The notes: a model not told the origin generated them from the letters alone. A stretch of 49,755 nucleotides of DNA from Desulfobulbus sp. (GCA_028684915.1 JAQUEZ010000027.1:1-49755), one strand, 5' to 3'. Shown: positions 16,879 through 25,560, counted from the first letter of the stretch. Numbers and translations: made by a program.

Positions 16879-18516
16879 ATGACTGCCTATAGTATCGGCA
16901 TAGATACCGGCGGCACCTATACCGATGCCGTCCTGATGGATATTGATTCGGGCAACGTTGTTGCCTGGCATAAAGAAAGAACTACTCCCCATGACCTGAG
17001 TCTTGGCGTGGGTAAAGCGCTTGCCGGGTTGCTGCACCAGTCGGTCAAACCGAGTGAGGTTCAGGGACTCTCCGTGTCCACGACCTTGGCGACCAATGCG
17101 GTGGTCGAAGGTCGAGGCGCCCGAGTCGGCCTGTTTGTCCTTGGCTATGTGCGCCATTTTAAATTACCGGTTGTGGCCAATATTTTTATCAAGGGCGGGC
17201 ACGGGATCACCGGTGAGGAAGCCCAGCCACTGGACCTTGAATCCCTGATCGACACCATTCCGGGACTTTCCAAAGAGGTCGACAGCTATGCCGTTTGCGG
17301 GGCAATGTCGATTAAAAATCCGACCCATGAGTTGGTCGCCATGGAAGCCATCCGCATGCTCGATGCCAATAAACCGATATTCTGCTCCCATTTGGTTTCC
17401 GGACATCCCGGCATGTTGGAGCGTTCGGCAACGGCCTGCCTGCATGCCAAATTACTGCCGCTTATGGTCGACTTTCTTGCCTCGATTCAGCGTTCCATGG
17501 TTGGTGTGGGGCTTTCGTGTCCAGTGACTATCATCTGCGGGAACGGCAAGGGAAAATCTCTGGATAAGATTGCCGACCAGGCCGCGGTGACTATGGCCAG
17601 TGGTCCGGCGGCCACGGCCCGTTTTGGTGCCGGAGAGAACAAGTCCACCGCCCTGGTTGTTGATGTCGGCGGTACCACCACAGATGTCTGTCTGATTCAA
17701 AATGGCAAGCCGCTGTTGAACAAAGAGGGATGCGTGATTGGCCAATGGCGCACCCATGTGGAAGCGGTTGACATGTATACCGCCGGTGCCGGTGGAGACA
17801 GTCATCTTGTCTGTCAGCCCGATGGTCGGCTACAGTTGAAAAGTACACGGGTCCAACCCCTGGCCATGACTCCAGGCCTGCCGGATCCGAGAACCTGGTT
17901 AAAGAGCGGCCTGGACGAGCAACTGGTGGTTCCGGTGGAAGGGCTTGATCCTGAGATTGTTGCGGCTGATCCCATTCTCAGATTTTTGGCGCAAAACGGC
18001 CCCAGTAGCCCCAGCCTCATTGATCGGCAAACCGGCGTTGGCGGCATCGTTTTGGAAAAACGTCTGGAACGGCTCATGTTTCTGCAACAGCTTGTCCTGG
18101 TTGGTTTCACTCCCACCGATGCCCTGCATGCCTTAGGCGATCTGAACATCGGCAATGCTTCGGCGAGCATCTCCGGAGCGACAATGCTGGCAGGAGAGCT
18201 TGGTATAGGTGTTGACCAATTTTGCCGAAAGGTGGTCGAGGTGACCGAGGATGCGATTGAAACCATCCTGTTGACTTACCTCGGGCGGGCTGTTTGGCAG
18301 GGTGACCAGAGTGTGCCCTTTCTCAACCGTCGCGACAATAAATTTTTCGCGGTCAAGTTTCAGCTCAAACTCCCGCTCATCGGGATTGGTGCCGCCGCCC
18401 GCTGCTTCTTGCCAGGTGTTGCCCAACGTCTGGGGACAACGGTCAGCTTTCCCCAATACTGCGAAGTGGGCAATGCCATTGGTGCCGCTCTCATCGGACA
18501 GGGGGACGCAGAGTAG
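16879..18516 (+). CDS. Hydantoinase A / oxoprolinase family protein, orphan
   Basis: A 545-residue protein with the actin-like ATPase fold of the HyuA/5-oxoprolinase A-subunit family. The N-terminal phosphate loop is IGIDTGGTYTDAVLMD, and the second phosphate block is VVDVGGTTTDVCLIQNG at about 260. The central GAGGDSHLV and VTMASGPAATAR stretches are family-typical. Substrates in the family are hydantoins, oxoproline or N-methylhydantoin, usually with a HyuB partner, but no hyuB is next to it. The true start is ATG 16879; reading from 16795 would run into the repeat element and add a meaningless 28-residue tail. Substrate cannot be assigned. Confidence 0.82.
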   Translation: MTAYSIGIDTGGTYTDAVLMDIDSGNVVAWHKERTTPHDLSLGVGKALAGLLHQSVKPSEVQGLSVSTTLATNAVVEGRGARVGLFVLGYVRHFKLPVVANIFIKGGHGITGEEAQPLDLESLIDTIPGLSKEVDSYAVCGAMSIKNPTHELVAMEAIRMLDANKPIFCSHLVSGHPGMLERSATACLHAKLLPLMVDFLASIQRSMVGVGLSCPVTIICGNGKGKSLDKIADQAAVTMASGPAATARFGAGENKSTALVVDVGGTTTDVCLIQNGKPLLNKEGCVIGQWRTHVEAVDMYTAGAGGDSHLVCQPDGRLQLKSTRVQPLAMTPGLPDPRTWLKSGLDEQLVVPVEGLDPEIVAADPILRFLAQNGPSSPSLIDRQTGVGGIVLEKRLERLMFLQQLVLVGFTPTDALHALGDLNIGNASASISGATMLAGELGIGVDQFCRKVVEVTEDAIETILLTYLGRAVWQGDQSVPFLNRRDNKFFAVKFQLKLPLIGIGAAARCFLPGVAQRLGTTVSFPQYCEVGNAIGAALIGQGDAE

Positions 18517-18643
18517 TTCTGGGCAGTCATAGGCCGGATCCGCCCTTGGCAACGCGTGCAGATCCGGCCCATAATACTTTCTCAGCGCTCCACACTGTTT
18601 AGTTATAAACTCCCGGTTTCTTCTTTACATTGAGAGCTCACTG

Positions 18644-18675
18644 GTTACTTTTGAGAAACAGTCTCAAAAGTTAAC
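18644..18675 (+). promoter_or_regulatory. Perfect inverted repeat upstream of the CcdA-like gene
   Basis: ACTTTTGAGA-AACAG-TCTCAAAAGT is a perfect 10-bp stem with a 5-base loop, extended by GTT/AAC outside. It ends just before the Shine-Dalgarno repeat. It has no T tract after it, so it is more likely an operator or an mRNA 5' structure than a terminator. Confidence 0.5.
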
Positions 18676-18704
18676 GGAGTGTAATCACTAACGGAGTGTA
18701 ATCA
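18672..18704 (+). repeat. 17-base tandem duplication containing the ribosome-binding site
   Basis: TAACGGAGTGTAATCA occurs twice at a spacing of exactly 17 bases. The second copy runs into the ATG of the CcdA-like gene, so the GGAG Shine-Dalgarno is present in two copies, 8 and 25 bases upstream of the start. Confidence 0.8.
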
Positions 18705-19402
18705 TGGAGTACCTGCTCAGCCAGTTTGATACCTACCTACAGTCCTCGTTGATTGCCTCGGTGCTCATTGCCTTTGCTGGTGGAATGCTGGCCAGTTTAA
18801 CCCCCTGCGTTTATCCCATGATCCCCATCACCGCCGGTGTTATTGGCCATGCCAATATTGGTGGTTCCAGGTGGCGTGGATTTGGCCTTTCCTTGACCTA
18901 TGTGGTCGGGATGGCCCTGACCTATGCCGCGCTTGGTGTTTTTGCGGCTGCAACCGGTCGGTTCTTTGGCGCGATCAACAGTAACCCCTGGACCTTTCTT
19001 GTGGTGGGCAATATAATTCTACTCTTTGGCCTTGGCATGTTGGATGTTATCCAGTTGCCGACGTACGCGGGTCGTTGGGGAGCACAACGTCTGGGGTTGG
19101 GAGGTATCTTCCTCGCCGGTATCACCTCCGCTCTGGTTGCCGGTCCCTGCACGACGCCGGTTTTGGGGACCCTGCTTGTCTACACCGCTTCCACGCACAG
19201 TTTGATAGCGGGTGGCGTTCTTCTCTTTGCCTTTTCCTTGGGCATGGGGGCTTTACTCCTGGGTGTGGGGACTTTTTCCAGTTTTCTTGCCTCTATCCCC
19301 CGATCAGGGGCTTGGATGGTGAAGATCAAAAAAGGTATGGGGCTGCTCATGCTCGGCTTGGCCGAATACTTTTTCATTAAGGCTGGAAGCCTCTTTTTTT
19401 AG
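18704..19402 (+). CDS. CcdA/DsbD-type transmembrane disulfide-electron carrier
   Basis: A six- or seven-helix inner-membrane protein of 232 residues. It has both redox-active cysteine motifs of the DsbD transmembrane domain: ASLTPCVYPMIPIT near residue 30 and VAGPCTTPVLGTLL near 150. Proteins of this type pass electrons from cytoplasmic thioredoxin to periplasmic thiol-disulfide proteins, for cytochrome c maturation or disulfide reduction. The likely partner is the TlpA-type thioredoxin 157 bases downstream. It lacks the periplasmic alpha and gamma domains of full-length DsbD. Its start is preceded by a duplicated Shine-Dalgarno and an inverted repeat. Confidence 0.87.
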   Translation: MEYLLSQFDTYLQSSLIASVLIAFAGGMLASLTPCVYPMIPITAGVIGHANIGGSRWRGFGLSLTYVVGMALTYAALGVFAAATGRFFGAINSNPWTFLVVGNIILLFGLGMLDVIQLPTYAGRWGAQRLGLGGIFLAGITSALVAGPCTTPVLGTLLVYTASTHSLIAGGVLLFAFSLGMGALLLGVGTFSSFLASIPRSGAWMVKIKKGMGLLMLGLAEYFFIKAGSLFF

Positions 19403-19559
19403 CTTTTCTTTCCTCTTTGATCACTTAAACTCCATAATGGAGTGGTGAGAAATAGGATGCATGATGAATCTCATCGCAAAAACAGTCTGTTGCGAATCGG
19501 GGAAGGCCTCTTGCAAGGCTTTTCTGTAACAACGCAAATCAATGACATCGAGAATAGGC

Positions 19560-20057
19560 ATGAAAAACGCTTTCTTGAAGACCCTGCTCTTTACCCTTTG
19601 TCTCTTAGTGCTTCCTGTCACCCTTTGGGCGGTTCAGGAAGGGCAACAACTGATCCCTTTCAAGGGGGCAGATCTCAACGGCAACCCGATTGATCTTGCC
19701 CAGAGTATCGGCACTAAACCGGTCCTTCTTGTTTTTTGGGCTTCTTGGTGCCCGAGTTGTCGTACTGAGGTGCCGAAGATTAATCAGCTTGCCGAGAAGT
19801 ATCGTAGCCGAGGCATGGATTTTGTGGCGATTAATGTGGGGTACAACGATTCAGTGGAACGGGCCCAGACCTTTGCCCGCAAAACCGGGATGCAGTATCC
19901 GGCCTATTTCGACGGATCCGGTAAGGTGACGGAGGAGTATAAATTGATTGGGGTGCCGACCATTATCGTTGCCGATAAACACGGTGTGGTCCGTTTCCGC
20001 AACTTTATGTCGCCGGATATCACCGAGGAGACCTTTGCACGGTTGACAGCAGAATAA
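19560..20057 (+). CDS. TlpA/ResA-type periplasmic thioredoxin
   Basis: A protein of 165 residues with an N-terminal signal or anchor (FLKTLLFTLCLLVLPVTLWA) and a thioredoxin fold with the active site WASWCPSCRTEV (Cys64, Cys67). The cis-proline loop is GVPTIIVADK. Such proteins reduce apocytochrome c or other periplasmic disulfides, with reducing power from a CcdA-type carrier, encoded directly upstream here. ATG 19560 gives a proper signal peptide; the in-frame ATG 19542 adds six residues and is less likely. The 138-base gap from the previous gene shows nothing recognisable. Confidence 0.87.
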   Translation: MKNAFLKTLLFTLCLLVLPVTLWAVQEGQQLIPFKGADLNGNPIDLAQSIGTKPVLLVFWASWCPSCRTEVPKINQLAEKYRSRGMDFVAINVGYNDSVERAQTFARKTGMQYPAYFDGSGKVTEEYKLIGVPTIIVADKHGVVRFRNFMSPDITEETFARLTAE

Positions 20058-20085
20058 AAAATGGCTGGATACTCTGTCCAGCCAT
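20055..20085 (-). terminator. Rho-independent terminator for the tolC-thioesterase operon
   Basis: ATGGCTGGA-TACTCTG-TCCAGCCAT forms a perfect 9-bp stem. On the minus strand it is followed by six T residues, as expected for the end of the minus-strand operon. On the plus strand it follows the TlpA stop codon directly but lacks an immediate T run. Confidence 0.75.
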
Positions 20086-20126
20086 AAGCAAAAAAGTGAC
20101 AGGCCTTGAGGAGCCTGCAAGAACAA

Positions 20127-20555
20127 TCAGGGTTCATCCTCCGGTGCAATTATGGGATAGGCCTCCTGCACTTCGAGGGGAATGGAAATAGGCCGACCTT
20201 TTTTGAGATCGTAGAAGATAAAGACGGTTTCCGCGCTGGCGAGAACTACCCCATCTGTGGGGCGGATAAATTTATATTTTCGCAATGAGCGAATCTTGTG
20301 AAAATTGGCGACCCAGGTCAGTACATTGATGCCTTCACCCGCATACGCCGAATGAAAATATTCGATACGATGTGTGCGAATGATCCACGTTTTGTCTAAC
20401 GATAAAAACCGTTCCGAGGGCCAGCCCAACGAAGCCGAATGGGCCATGGCTGCATCCTGCATCCATTGCACATACTGCACATTATTGACGTGGCCGTTGA
20501 TATCGATGGCTGTTTCCGGAACCACTAAGATGGTTTTGCCAATCCCTTGCCTCAT
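20127..20555 (-). CDS. Acyl-CoA thioesterase, 4HBT hotdog fold
   Basis: A protein of 142 residues. The hotdog helix and catalytic region are seen in TAIDINGHVNNVQYVQWMQD, which has the Asp and the H-x-N-N-x-x-Y pattern of YbgC/FatA-like thioesterases. KTWIIRTHRIEYFHSAYAGE is the second core strand pair. It hydrolyses acyl-CoA or acyl-ACP; chain length cannot be told. The start ATG overlaps the tolC stop by 4 bases, so it is cotranscribed behind tolC. Confidence 0.82.
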   Translation of the reverse strand: MRQGIGKTILVVPETAIDINGHVNNVQYVQWMQDAAMAHSASLGWPSERFLSLDKTWIIRTHRIEYFHSAYAGEGINVLTWVANFHKIRSLRKYKFIRPTDGVVLASAETVFIFYDLKKGRPISIPLEVQEAYPIIAPEDEP

Positions 20556-21943
20556 TTCCCCGTCAGATTCAATTCGGTCAAATTTCGTCCGGTGGCAGCC
20601 AACAAACGTTGTTTTTGCAACTGGTAAGAAACCAGCGCCTGGGCAAAGCGGCCATGGGTGGTGGTAAGATCACGCTGTGCCTCGTTGAGTCGAACTAGAG
20701 AAGATTCGCCAGCGTCATATTCGTTTTTGGCTAAATCCCTATTTTCACGAACTAGTTGCACCGTCTCTCGCTGCAGCCGCACCTGCTCCTCAGCTGAGGC
20801 TAATAACGCCAGGTTCTGACGTATTTCTGCGGCCACAGCATTGCGCATACCGGCTAGGGTGTACACTGCCTCTCGCTTGGCCTGCTCACTTTCAATCATT
20901 CGTGCTTTGTCGGCTCCGCCTGCGTACAGGTTCCAGCTCATATTGACGCCGACCGTGTGGCCGAAATCGTCGTTCCCAAGACCCATATCGCCCTCTCGAG
21001 CGCCATCCAGGGTCCCCGCCAACTGCACTTTGGGATAAAGGGGCGCCTTGGCCATCCCCTGGGCGGCATCGGCCTGTTTTACCATCATTTCCAATTGGCG
21101 AATATCTGGACGCGCTGCCAAGGCTTCTTGGATCAAGGGTTCCACCTTTTCCTTGTTGGCGGAGATAGCACAGTCTTTATCAAGGGATTTTAGGTGGATA
21201 TGGGAGGGCAGGGCAGCACTGTCCAACCCCATGAGGGCCGCCAGTCCGTAACCGGCAGCCTCGAATTCACGTTGGGCGCCGATTAGTGAGGTCTTGGCGG
21301 AGTTGACCTGAACCTTGATGTTGAGCACATCTCCCCAAGGGCCGGCACCAACGTTGTAGCGATTCTGCGCATCCTCAAGCTGACGGAGGTAGAAGGTTTT
21401 ATCCGCCTGGGCGATGTCTATTTTTGTCTGCGCCAATTGGGCGTTGAGGAAGGCCTCGGCCACGGAGTTGACCAGTAACCGCTGACTGTCGACCATGGCG
21501 GCCGCATTGGACCTTTGGTCGTAAGTGGCCTGCTGCTCTTTGAAAGTGCGATAAAACCCGTCGAACATAACCCAGGTGGCTTGGAGTCCGGCGCTGTAGT
21601 TTTCGAGGTTTTGCTCAGCGGTGCCGCCGTACAACTTGGATGCGAGGAAATTGTTGTATTGGTATTGCGAATTAGAAAGCCGCTGCCGGGATCCGGCTGC
21701 ATTGAGGTCCAGGCTAGGCCACCAATTGGCTGCGGCTTGGCTGACCCTGGCCCTGGCCTGCTCTACCCGGGTTTGGGCGGCGGCCATATCAGGGTTGCCG
21801 CTCAGGGCTGCCTTTTGGGCTGTCTTCAGGTCAAGGATTGTGATCTGGCTCAGGTCCGCTGGCGAGTTTGAGGTTCCTGCAAAGGCTTCCCCGCCCTGCA
21901 TGCAAATAAAGACGAAGAGAAGAGCAATGATGATCCGCTGCAT
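20552..21943 (-). CDS. TolC-family outer membrane efflux protein
   Basis: A protein of about 463 residues with a signal peptide (IIIALLFVFICMQGGEAFAG) and the two repeated OEP halves made of long helices with beta strands. Examples are TRVEQARARVSQAAANWWPS in the first half and YDAGESSLVRLNEAQRDLTT in the second. It forms the trimeric outer-membrane duct for type I secretion or RND/ABC efflux. No inner-membrane pump or adaptor gene is adjacent, so the partner is elsewhere. ATG 21943 follows GGAGG at a 7-base distance and starts the signal peptide; GTG 21967 would add eight residues. Confidence 0.87.
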   Translation of the reverse strand: MQRIIIALLFVFICMQGGEAFAGTSNSPADLSQITILDLKTAQKAALSGNPDMAAAQTRVEQARARVSQAAANWWPSLDLNAAGSRQRLSNSQYQYNNFLASKLYGGTAEQNLENYSAGLQATWVMFDGFYRTFKEQQATYDQRSNAAAMVDSQRLLVNSVAEAFLNAQLAQTKIDIAQADKTFYLRQLEDAQNRYNVGAGPWGDVLNIKVQVNSAKTSLIGAQREFEAAGYGLAALMGLDSAALPSHIHLKSLDKDCAISANKEKVEPLIQEALAARPDIRQLEMMVKQADAAQGMAKAPLYPKVQLAGTLDGAREGDMGLGNDDFGHTVGVNMSWNLYAGGADKARMIESEQAKREAVYTLAGMRNAVAAEIRQNLALLASAEEQVRLQRETVQLVRENRDLAKNEYDAGESSLVRLNEAQRDLTTTHGRFAQALVSYQLQKQRLLAATGRNLTELNLTGK

Positions 21944-22151
21944 GTTTGCCTCCAGTGCACGCACCACAAAAGATCGTGGGCGGGCTAGGAAAATCGTTTA
22001 TGGGCTTTGGTGAAAGAGGTCGAGGCGATGTGGCCACGAAAAACATAGCCCCGTTGGGCGCCTAGGTCGATTGCGGTCTACTATAAACTACTTGAGGAGT
22101 GGAAACACAAAAAAAGAGCACGTTGCTGTTTTTGTGAAAAAGGGGATATTG

Positions 22152-22268
22152 CGGTTTTGAGCACATAACCGCCCCGGCAATGGCGAGCATCTGTTGTTCG
22201 CCCCCGGAGAAGATGCCGCCAAATTGGTTTAATAGTTCTTTGAGCCAGGGACAAAGTTCAATGCCGTA
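22152..22268 (-). pseudogene. Remnant of a LivF-type branched-chain amino acid ABC ATPase
   Basis: A 39-codon stretch translates to YGIELCPWLKELLNQFGG joined to IFSGGEQQMLAIAGAVMCSK. This matches the region around the ABC signature of LivF (LSGGEQQMLAIARALM with an upstream FPRLKER). No Walker A precedes it, no Walker B follows it, and the surrounding frame dissolves. It is therefore a decayed fragment inside the roughly 590-base gap between tolC and the small ORF at 22532. The rest of that gap shows only a hairpin at 22409-22435. Confidence 0.6.
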
Positions 22269-22408
22269 TTCCTCCGCTTCTGCACCAGGTCGGCATTGCA
22301 CACAGGTTGAAGGCCAGCGAGGCTACCGCCAACAACGAACAGAAAGAGAGTATGTGGGGGAGCCTACTTGAAAAAAATGCTACATATTTGTGATGCTGAA
22401 AGAGAGGG

Positions 22409-22435
22409 GGGAGGACGGACTTTAGTCCGCCTCCC
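22409..22435. other. Strong hairpin of unknown role
   Basis: GGGAGGACGGAC-TTTA-GTCCGCCTCCC pairs over 11 positions with a single bulged A. No T tract follows on either strand, so it is not a standard terminator. Confidence 0.5.
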
Positions 22436-22531
22436 AAGAGGCTTGACAACGTTAAGTTCCTACATTGTCGTGCTTTCGTCAACCATTTTAAATGGGGGGT
22501 GTACGCAGAGGGCCGTGCTCCCTGGTAGGCG

Positions 22532-22624
22532 TTAATAGAGCTGCAGCTTTTTTAGTAGGGATACGGCTGCAAAATAGGAGATGGCCAGTACAGCCACCCA
22601 GGCAATGGCGAGGAAGAGAGTCAT
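22532..22624 (-). CDS. 30-residue single-helix membrane protein downstream of cydB (unrecognised)
   Basis: A short reading frame MTLFLAIAWVAVLAISYFAA..KKLQLY with one membrane helix and a basic/aromatic C-terminal end. GAGGTG lies 8 bases upstream of the ATG. It is on the same strand as cydAB, 245 bases after the cydB stop, with a repeat copy in between. Cytochrome bd oxidases often have a small single-helix subunit (CydX and others) encoded after cydB, and the size and topology fit. I do not recognise CydX sequence features, so this is position-based inference. Other possibilities are an unrelated microprotein or a chance ORF. Confidence 0.45.
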   Translation of the reverse strand: MTLFLAIAWVAVLAISYFAAVSLLKKLQLY

Positions 22625-22703
22625 AGGGAACACCTCATGAATGAATCAATGGGTCTGGAGAGACGATTTGCCTCTCCAGACCGTGGGAGAGTGGAATAGC
22701 CTT

Positions 22704-22865
22704 GATGGCCTTGTAATAACTTCGCTCTACTACGTCGCAGCGTTTTTCCCGACGCTCGACGGACCTTATGTATGTCTTCGAGCCGGGATAAATACTGCTC
22801 CTTGTGTATCTGGGTTGTTACCTAGCCACCTCTTAGATCGTGATGGATTTTTTACGAGTCCATCA
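22704..22865 (+). repeat. Dispersed MITE-like palindromic repeat, full-length copy
   Basis: Outer arm GATGGCCTTGTAATAACTTC, core GACGCTCGACGGACC...GTATGTCTTCGAGCCG and terminal hairpin GATGGATT-TTTTACG-AGTCCATC. Somewhat more diverged than the copies at 14564 and 16687. It lies 3 bases beyond the cydB stop codon, between cydB and the small ORF at 22532. Confidence 0.8.
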
Positions 22866-22868
22866 GGC

Positions 22869-24020
22869 TTAGTACGCGGATCGATCGGCGGTATCCTCGA
22901 TCTTAATTTTGGTTCGGTTCATCGCCCACCAGACATAGGCGATATAAGCCAGAACAACGGGGATGCCCAAGGCCACGTAGGTCATCACCTTGAGGGTGTA
23001 CGGGCTTGAGGAGGCATTGTAGATGGTCAGGCTGGCCTGCAGGTCCGTTTTGGACGGGTAGAAGGCCGTGTTGTTATAGGCTGGGAGAAGAAGGACGGTC
23101 AGGCCGACCAAAACCGTGCCCAGGCCACCGAACCAGATGCCACTGGTTGCACTGGTTTTAGCCGTTTTCCAGGCGCTGAAGACCACAAGGGCAAGTCCTG
23201 CCAGCAGTAACACCAACAGCCAGGGGTTGGCCAACAGGTTAAACAGATACTTGAAGCTTACCACGGCAATGGTGCCTTGCTCGTCGACAATACCGTAGCC
23301 GCGCATGAACAACAGAGAGCCGACAACGATCAGGCAAAAGGGCAGGGAGAGGACCAGGTTCTGCCAGCAGGCCTTGCGCAGGCGTGGTTCCATTTCCGGA
23401 GCCTCGCCCAATTCAATATTGTTGAGCAGGTACATGGCCCCAAGCGTCCGGGAGTTGAAGACTAAAAACACACCCATGGCAATGTTGAAAATTGAGGAAA
23501 GCGAAGGGCTCAACGCCGCCTCCAATCCACGCAAGGGGTGGGTCCAGGTAACGAAGTTGTTACTGTCGAGCTGGAAGTTGGAGCCGGTGAAAAAGGTCCC
23601 GACCGCTGCTCCGATGAGGAGAATGCCGACCACACCGTTAATGAAGAGAAATCCTTCGTAGACCAGGCTGCCATAGATGTTCCAGGGTTTACTCCGAAAC
23701 TCATAGCTGACCGCCTGGATGATAAAGGTAAAGAGAATGGCGATCCACACCCAGTAGGCTCCACCAAAGGAGGTGGAGTAAAATTTGGGAAAGGAGGCAA
23801 ACAAGGCGCCGCCAAAAAGGACCAGTGTGGTGAAGGTGAGTTCCCATTTACGTCCCAGCGAGTTGATGACTAGGTCTTTTTCAGTCTGGGTCTTGGCCAC
23901 CTGCCACAGCAGGCTCTGACCGCCCTGGACAAAGGTGAGGAAGAGAAACAGGGCACCGACCACGGAGCAGAGCAGCCACCAGAGATGCTGCAGGGTTGAG
24001 TAATCCAGTTGTTCAATCAT
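22869..24020 (-). CDS. cydB: Cytochrome bd ubiquinol oxidase subunit II
   Basis: A membrane protein of 383 residues with about eight or nine helices, the second subunit of the quinol-oxidising terminal oxidase. The opening LQHLWWLLCSVVGALFLFLT and the FVQGGQSLLWQVAKTQTEKD block correspond to the CydB N-terminus with its GGQ motif. GRKWELTFTTLVLFGGALFA and AYWVWIAILFTFI follow. It begins one base after cydA and ends near a repeat copy. In strict anaerobes the bd oxidase mainly scavenges oxygen. Confidence 0.92.
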   Translation of the reverse strand: MIEQLDYSTLQHLWWLLCSVVGALFLFLTFVQGGQSLLWQVAKTQTEKDLVINSLGRKWELTFTTLVLFGGALFASFPKFYSTSFGGAYWVWIAILFTFIIQAVSYEFRSKPWNIYGSLVYEGFLFINGVVGILLIGAAVGTFFTGSNFQLDSNNFVTWTHPLRGLEAALSPSLSSIFNIAMGVFLVFNSRTLGAMYLLNNIELGEAPEMEPRLRKACWQNLVLSLPFCLIVVGSLLFMRGYGIVDEQGTIAVVSFKYLFNLLANPWLLVLLLAGLALVVFSAWKTAKTSATSGIWFGGLGTVLVGLTVLLLPAYNNTAFYPSKTDLQASLTIYNASSSPYTLKVMTYVALGIPVVLAYIAYVWWAMNRTKIKIEDTADRSAY

Positions 24021-24021
24021 C

Positions 24022-25560
24022 TTAGTTTTCCTCCGGTCCGATGTTGATCTGTTTCACCATGATACTGATTTCAGCAATGAGCAGCAGGGTGAAGAGGATC
24101 AGGAACATGAAAAAGGTGGTTTGCACCGTGCCACTGGTCAGGTTGGTACGGGCAACGGTGACCGGCAGCAGGTCCTGGATCGACCAGGGCTGACGACCGA
24201 CTTCAGCCACGATCCAGCCGGACTGAGAGGCGATTATGCCTAGCACATAGGTGATGGTGCCAAAGCCCAGAAGCCATTTTTTCTCTTGCAGCTTACCCTT
24301 CATGGTGAAGTAGATGTAGCCCGCAAAAATCACCGGGAAAAGGCAACCCAATACAACCATCACATGGAAGGCGTTGAAGGAAAGAGCGACCGGCGGTACA
24401 GCCTCCTCCGGTTTGTTGAGATAGCCATAACCAAGGAAGTCTTTGTTCTCGTTGAAAGCGGCGAGGTGGGTGCCAGCAGCGGCACTATCACCCTCTTTCT
24501 TGGCCTGTTTGTAGGCATCAAGGCTAGTGACCGCCTTTTTACCGCGATCCATTTTTTGGGCAGCACCGAGGATGTTGTGCTCAGCGTTGCCATAGACCAA
24601 ATCTTTCATGCCCGGAACAAAAGAGCCGAAGGAGCGATTGGCCATCAGGGAAAGGACTCCGGGGATTTTCATGTGGAATCCAATGAAAGGATCCTGGGTG
24701 TCGTAGACTTTTTTCTCCGCATTGATCAGGCCAAAGGCCACCAGGCCGGCGTTGGTCTCTCCTTCATACAGACCCTCAAAGGCGGCGAGTTTCATCGGCT
24801 GTACCTGGGCAATTTCATAGGCGGACTCGTCACCGTTGAAGATGGTGAAGATGGAGGCCACCAGGCCGATGATGGCTGCAACGGTGATGGAACGCTTGGC
24901 CATCACTACGTGGCGATTGCGCAGCAGGTAGTAGGACGAGATGGAGATTATGAACAGGGCCGCCATCAGCATGGAGGAACTGGTGGCATGGGTGAATTTG
25001 TTGACTGCATAGGGGGAGAAAGCCACCTCGGCAAAGTTCTGCATCTCAAAACGGGCCGTATCAGGATTGAAAGCTTGGCCGACCGGGTGCTGCATCCAGG
25101 CGTTGGCCACCAGAATCCAAACGGCCGAGAGGTTGGAGCCGACAGCAACCATCCAGGTAGCAAAGAGATGGAAACCTTTAGAAACTCGGTTCCAACCGAA
25201 AAACATCACCGCAAAAAATGTTGCTTCTAAAAAGAAGGCAAAAATGCCTTCAATTGCCAGTGGCGCGCCGAAAATATCGCCGACCATCCAGGAATAGTTG
25301 GACCAGTTGGTGCCGAATTCGAACTCCATGATGATGCCGGTGGCGACACCGATGGCGAAATTGATACCAAAGAGTTTCATCCAGAATTTGGTCAACCGCT
25401 TCCACTCTTCATTGCCCGTTTTCACATAAATGGTGTGATAAAAGGCAATGATCCAGGTTATGCCCAGAGTGAGGGGCACAAAAATCCAGTGGTACATCGC
25501 GGTGAGGGCAAACTGGGCACGGGCCCAGTTGACCATGCCGAGGTCCAGGTTTTCAATCAT
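24022..25560 (-). CDS. cydA: Cytochrome bd ubiquinol oxidase subunit I
   Basis: The haem-carrying catalytic subunit, 512 residues with about nine helices. Haem b595 ligand: His24 in FALTAMYHWIFVPLTLG. Haem b558 ligands: the His of VNKFTHATSSS and the Met of AFHVMVVLG. The quinol-site/haem motif GRQPW is intact in VAEVGRQPWSIQDLL. The periplasmic Q-loop, after KIPGVLSLMANRS, is of intermediate-to-long size. It overlaps the preceding DUF4492 gene by 4 bases and is followed by cydB after one base. The putative Rrf2 regulator at the head of the operon suggests redox or oxygen control. Confidence 0.95.
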   Translation of the reverse strand: MIENLDLGMVNWARAQFALTAMYHWIFVPLTLGITWIIAFYHTIYVKTGNEEWKRLTKFWMKLFGINFAIGVATGIIMEFEFGTNWSNYSWMVGDIFGAPLAIEGIFAFFLEATFFAVMFFGWNRVSKGFHLFATWMVAVGSNLSAVWILVANAWMQHPVGQAFNPDTARFEMQNFAEVAFSPYAVNKFTHATSSSMLMAALFIISISSYYLLRNRHVVMAKRSITVAAIIGLVASIFTIFNGDESAYEIAQVQPMKLAAFEGLYEGETNAGLVAFGLINAEKKVYDTQDPFIGFHMKIPGVLSLMANRSFGSFVPGMKDLVYGNAEHNILGAAQKMDRGKKAVTSLDAYKQAKKEGDSAAAGTHLAAFNENKDFLGYGYLNKPEEAVPPVALSFNAFHVMVVLGCLFPVIFAGYIYFTMKGKLQEKKWLLGFGTITYVLGIIASQSGWIVAEVGRQPWSIQDLLPVTVARTNLTSGTVQTTFFMFLILFTLLLIAEISIMVKQINIGPEEN

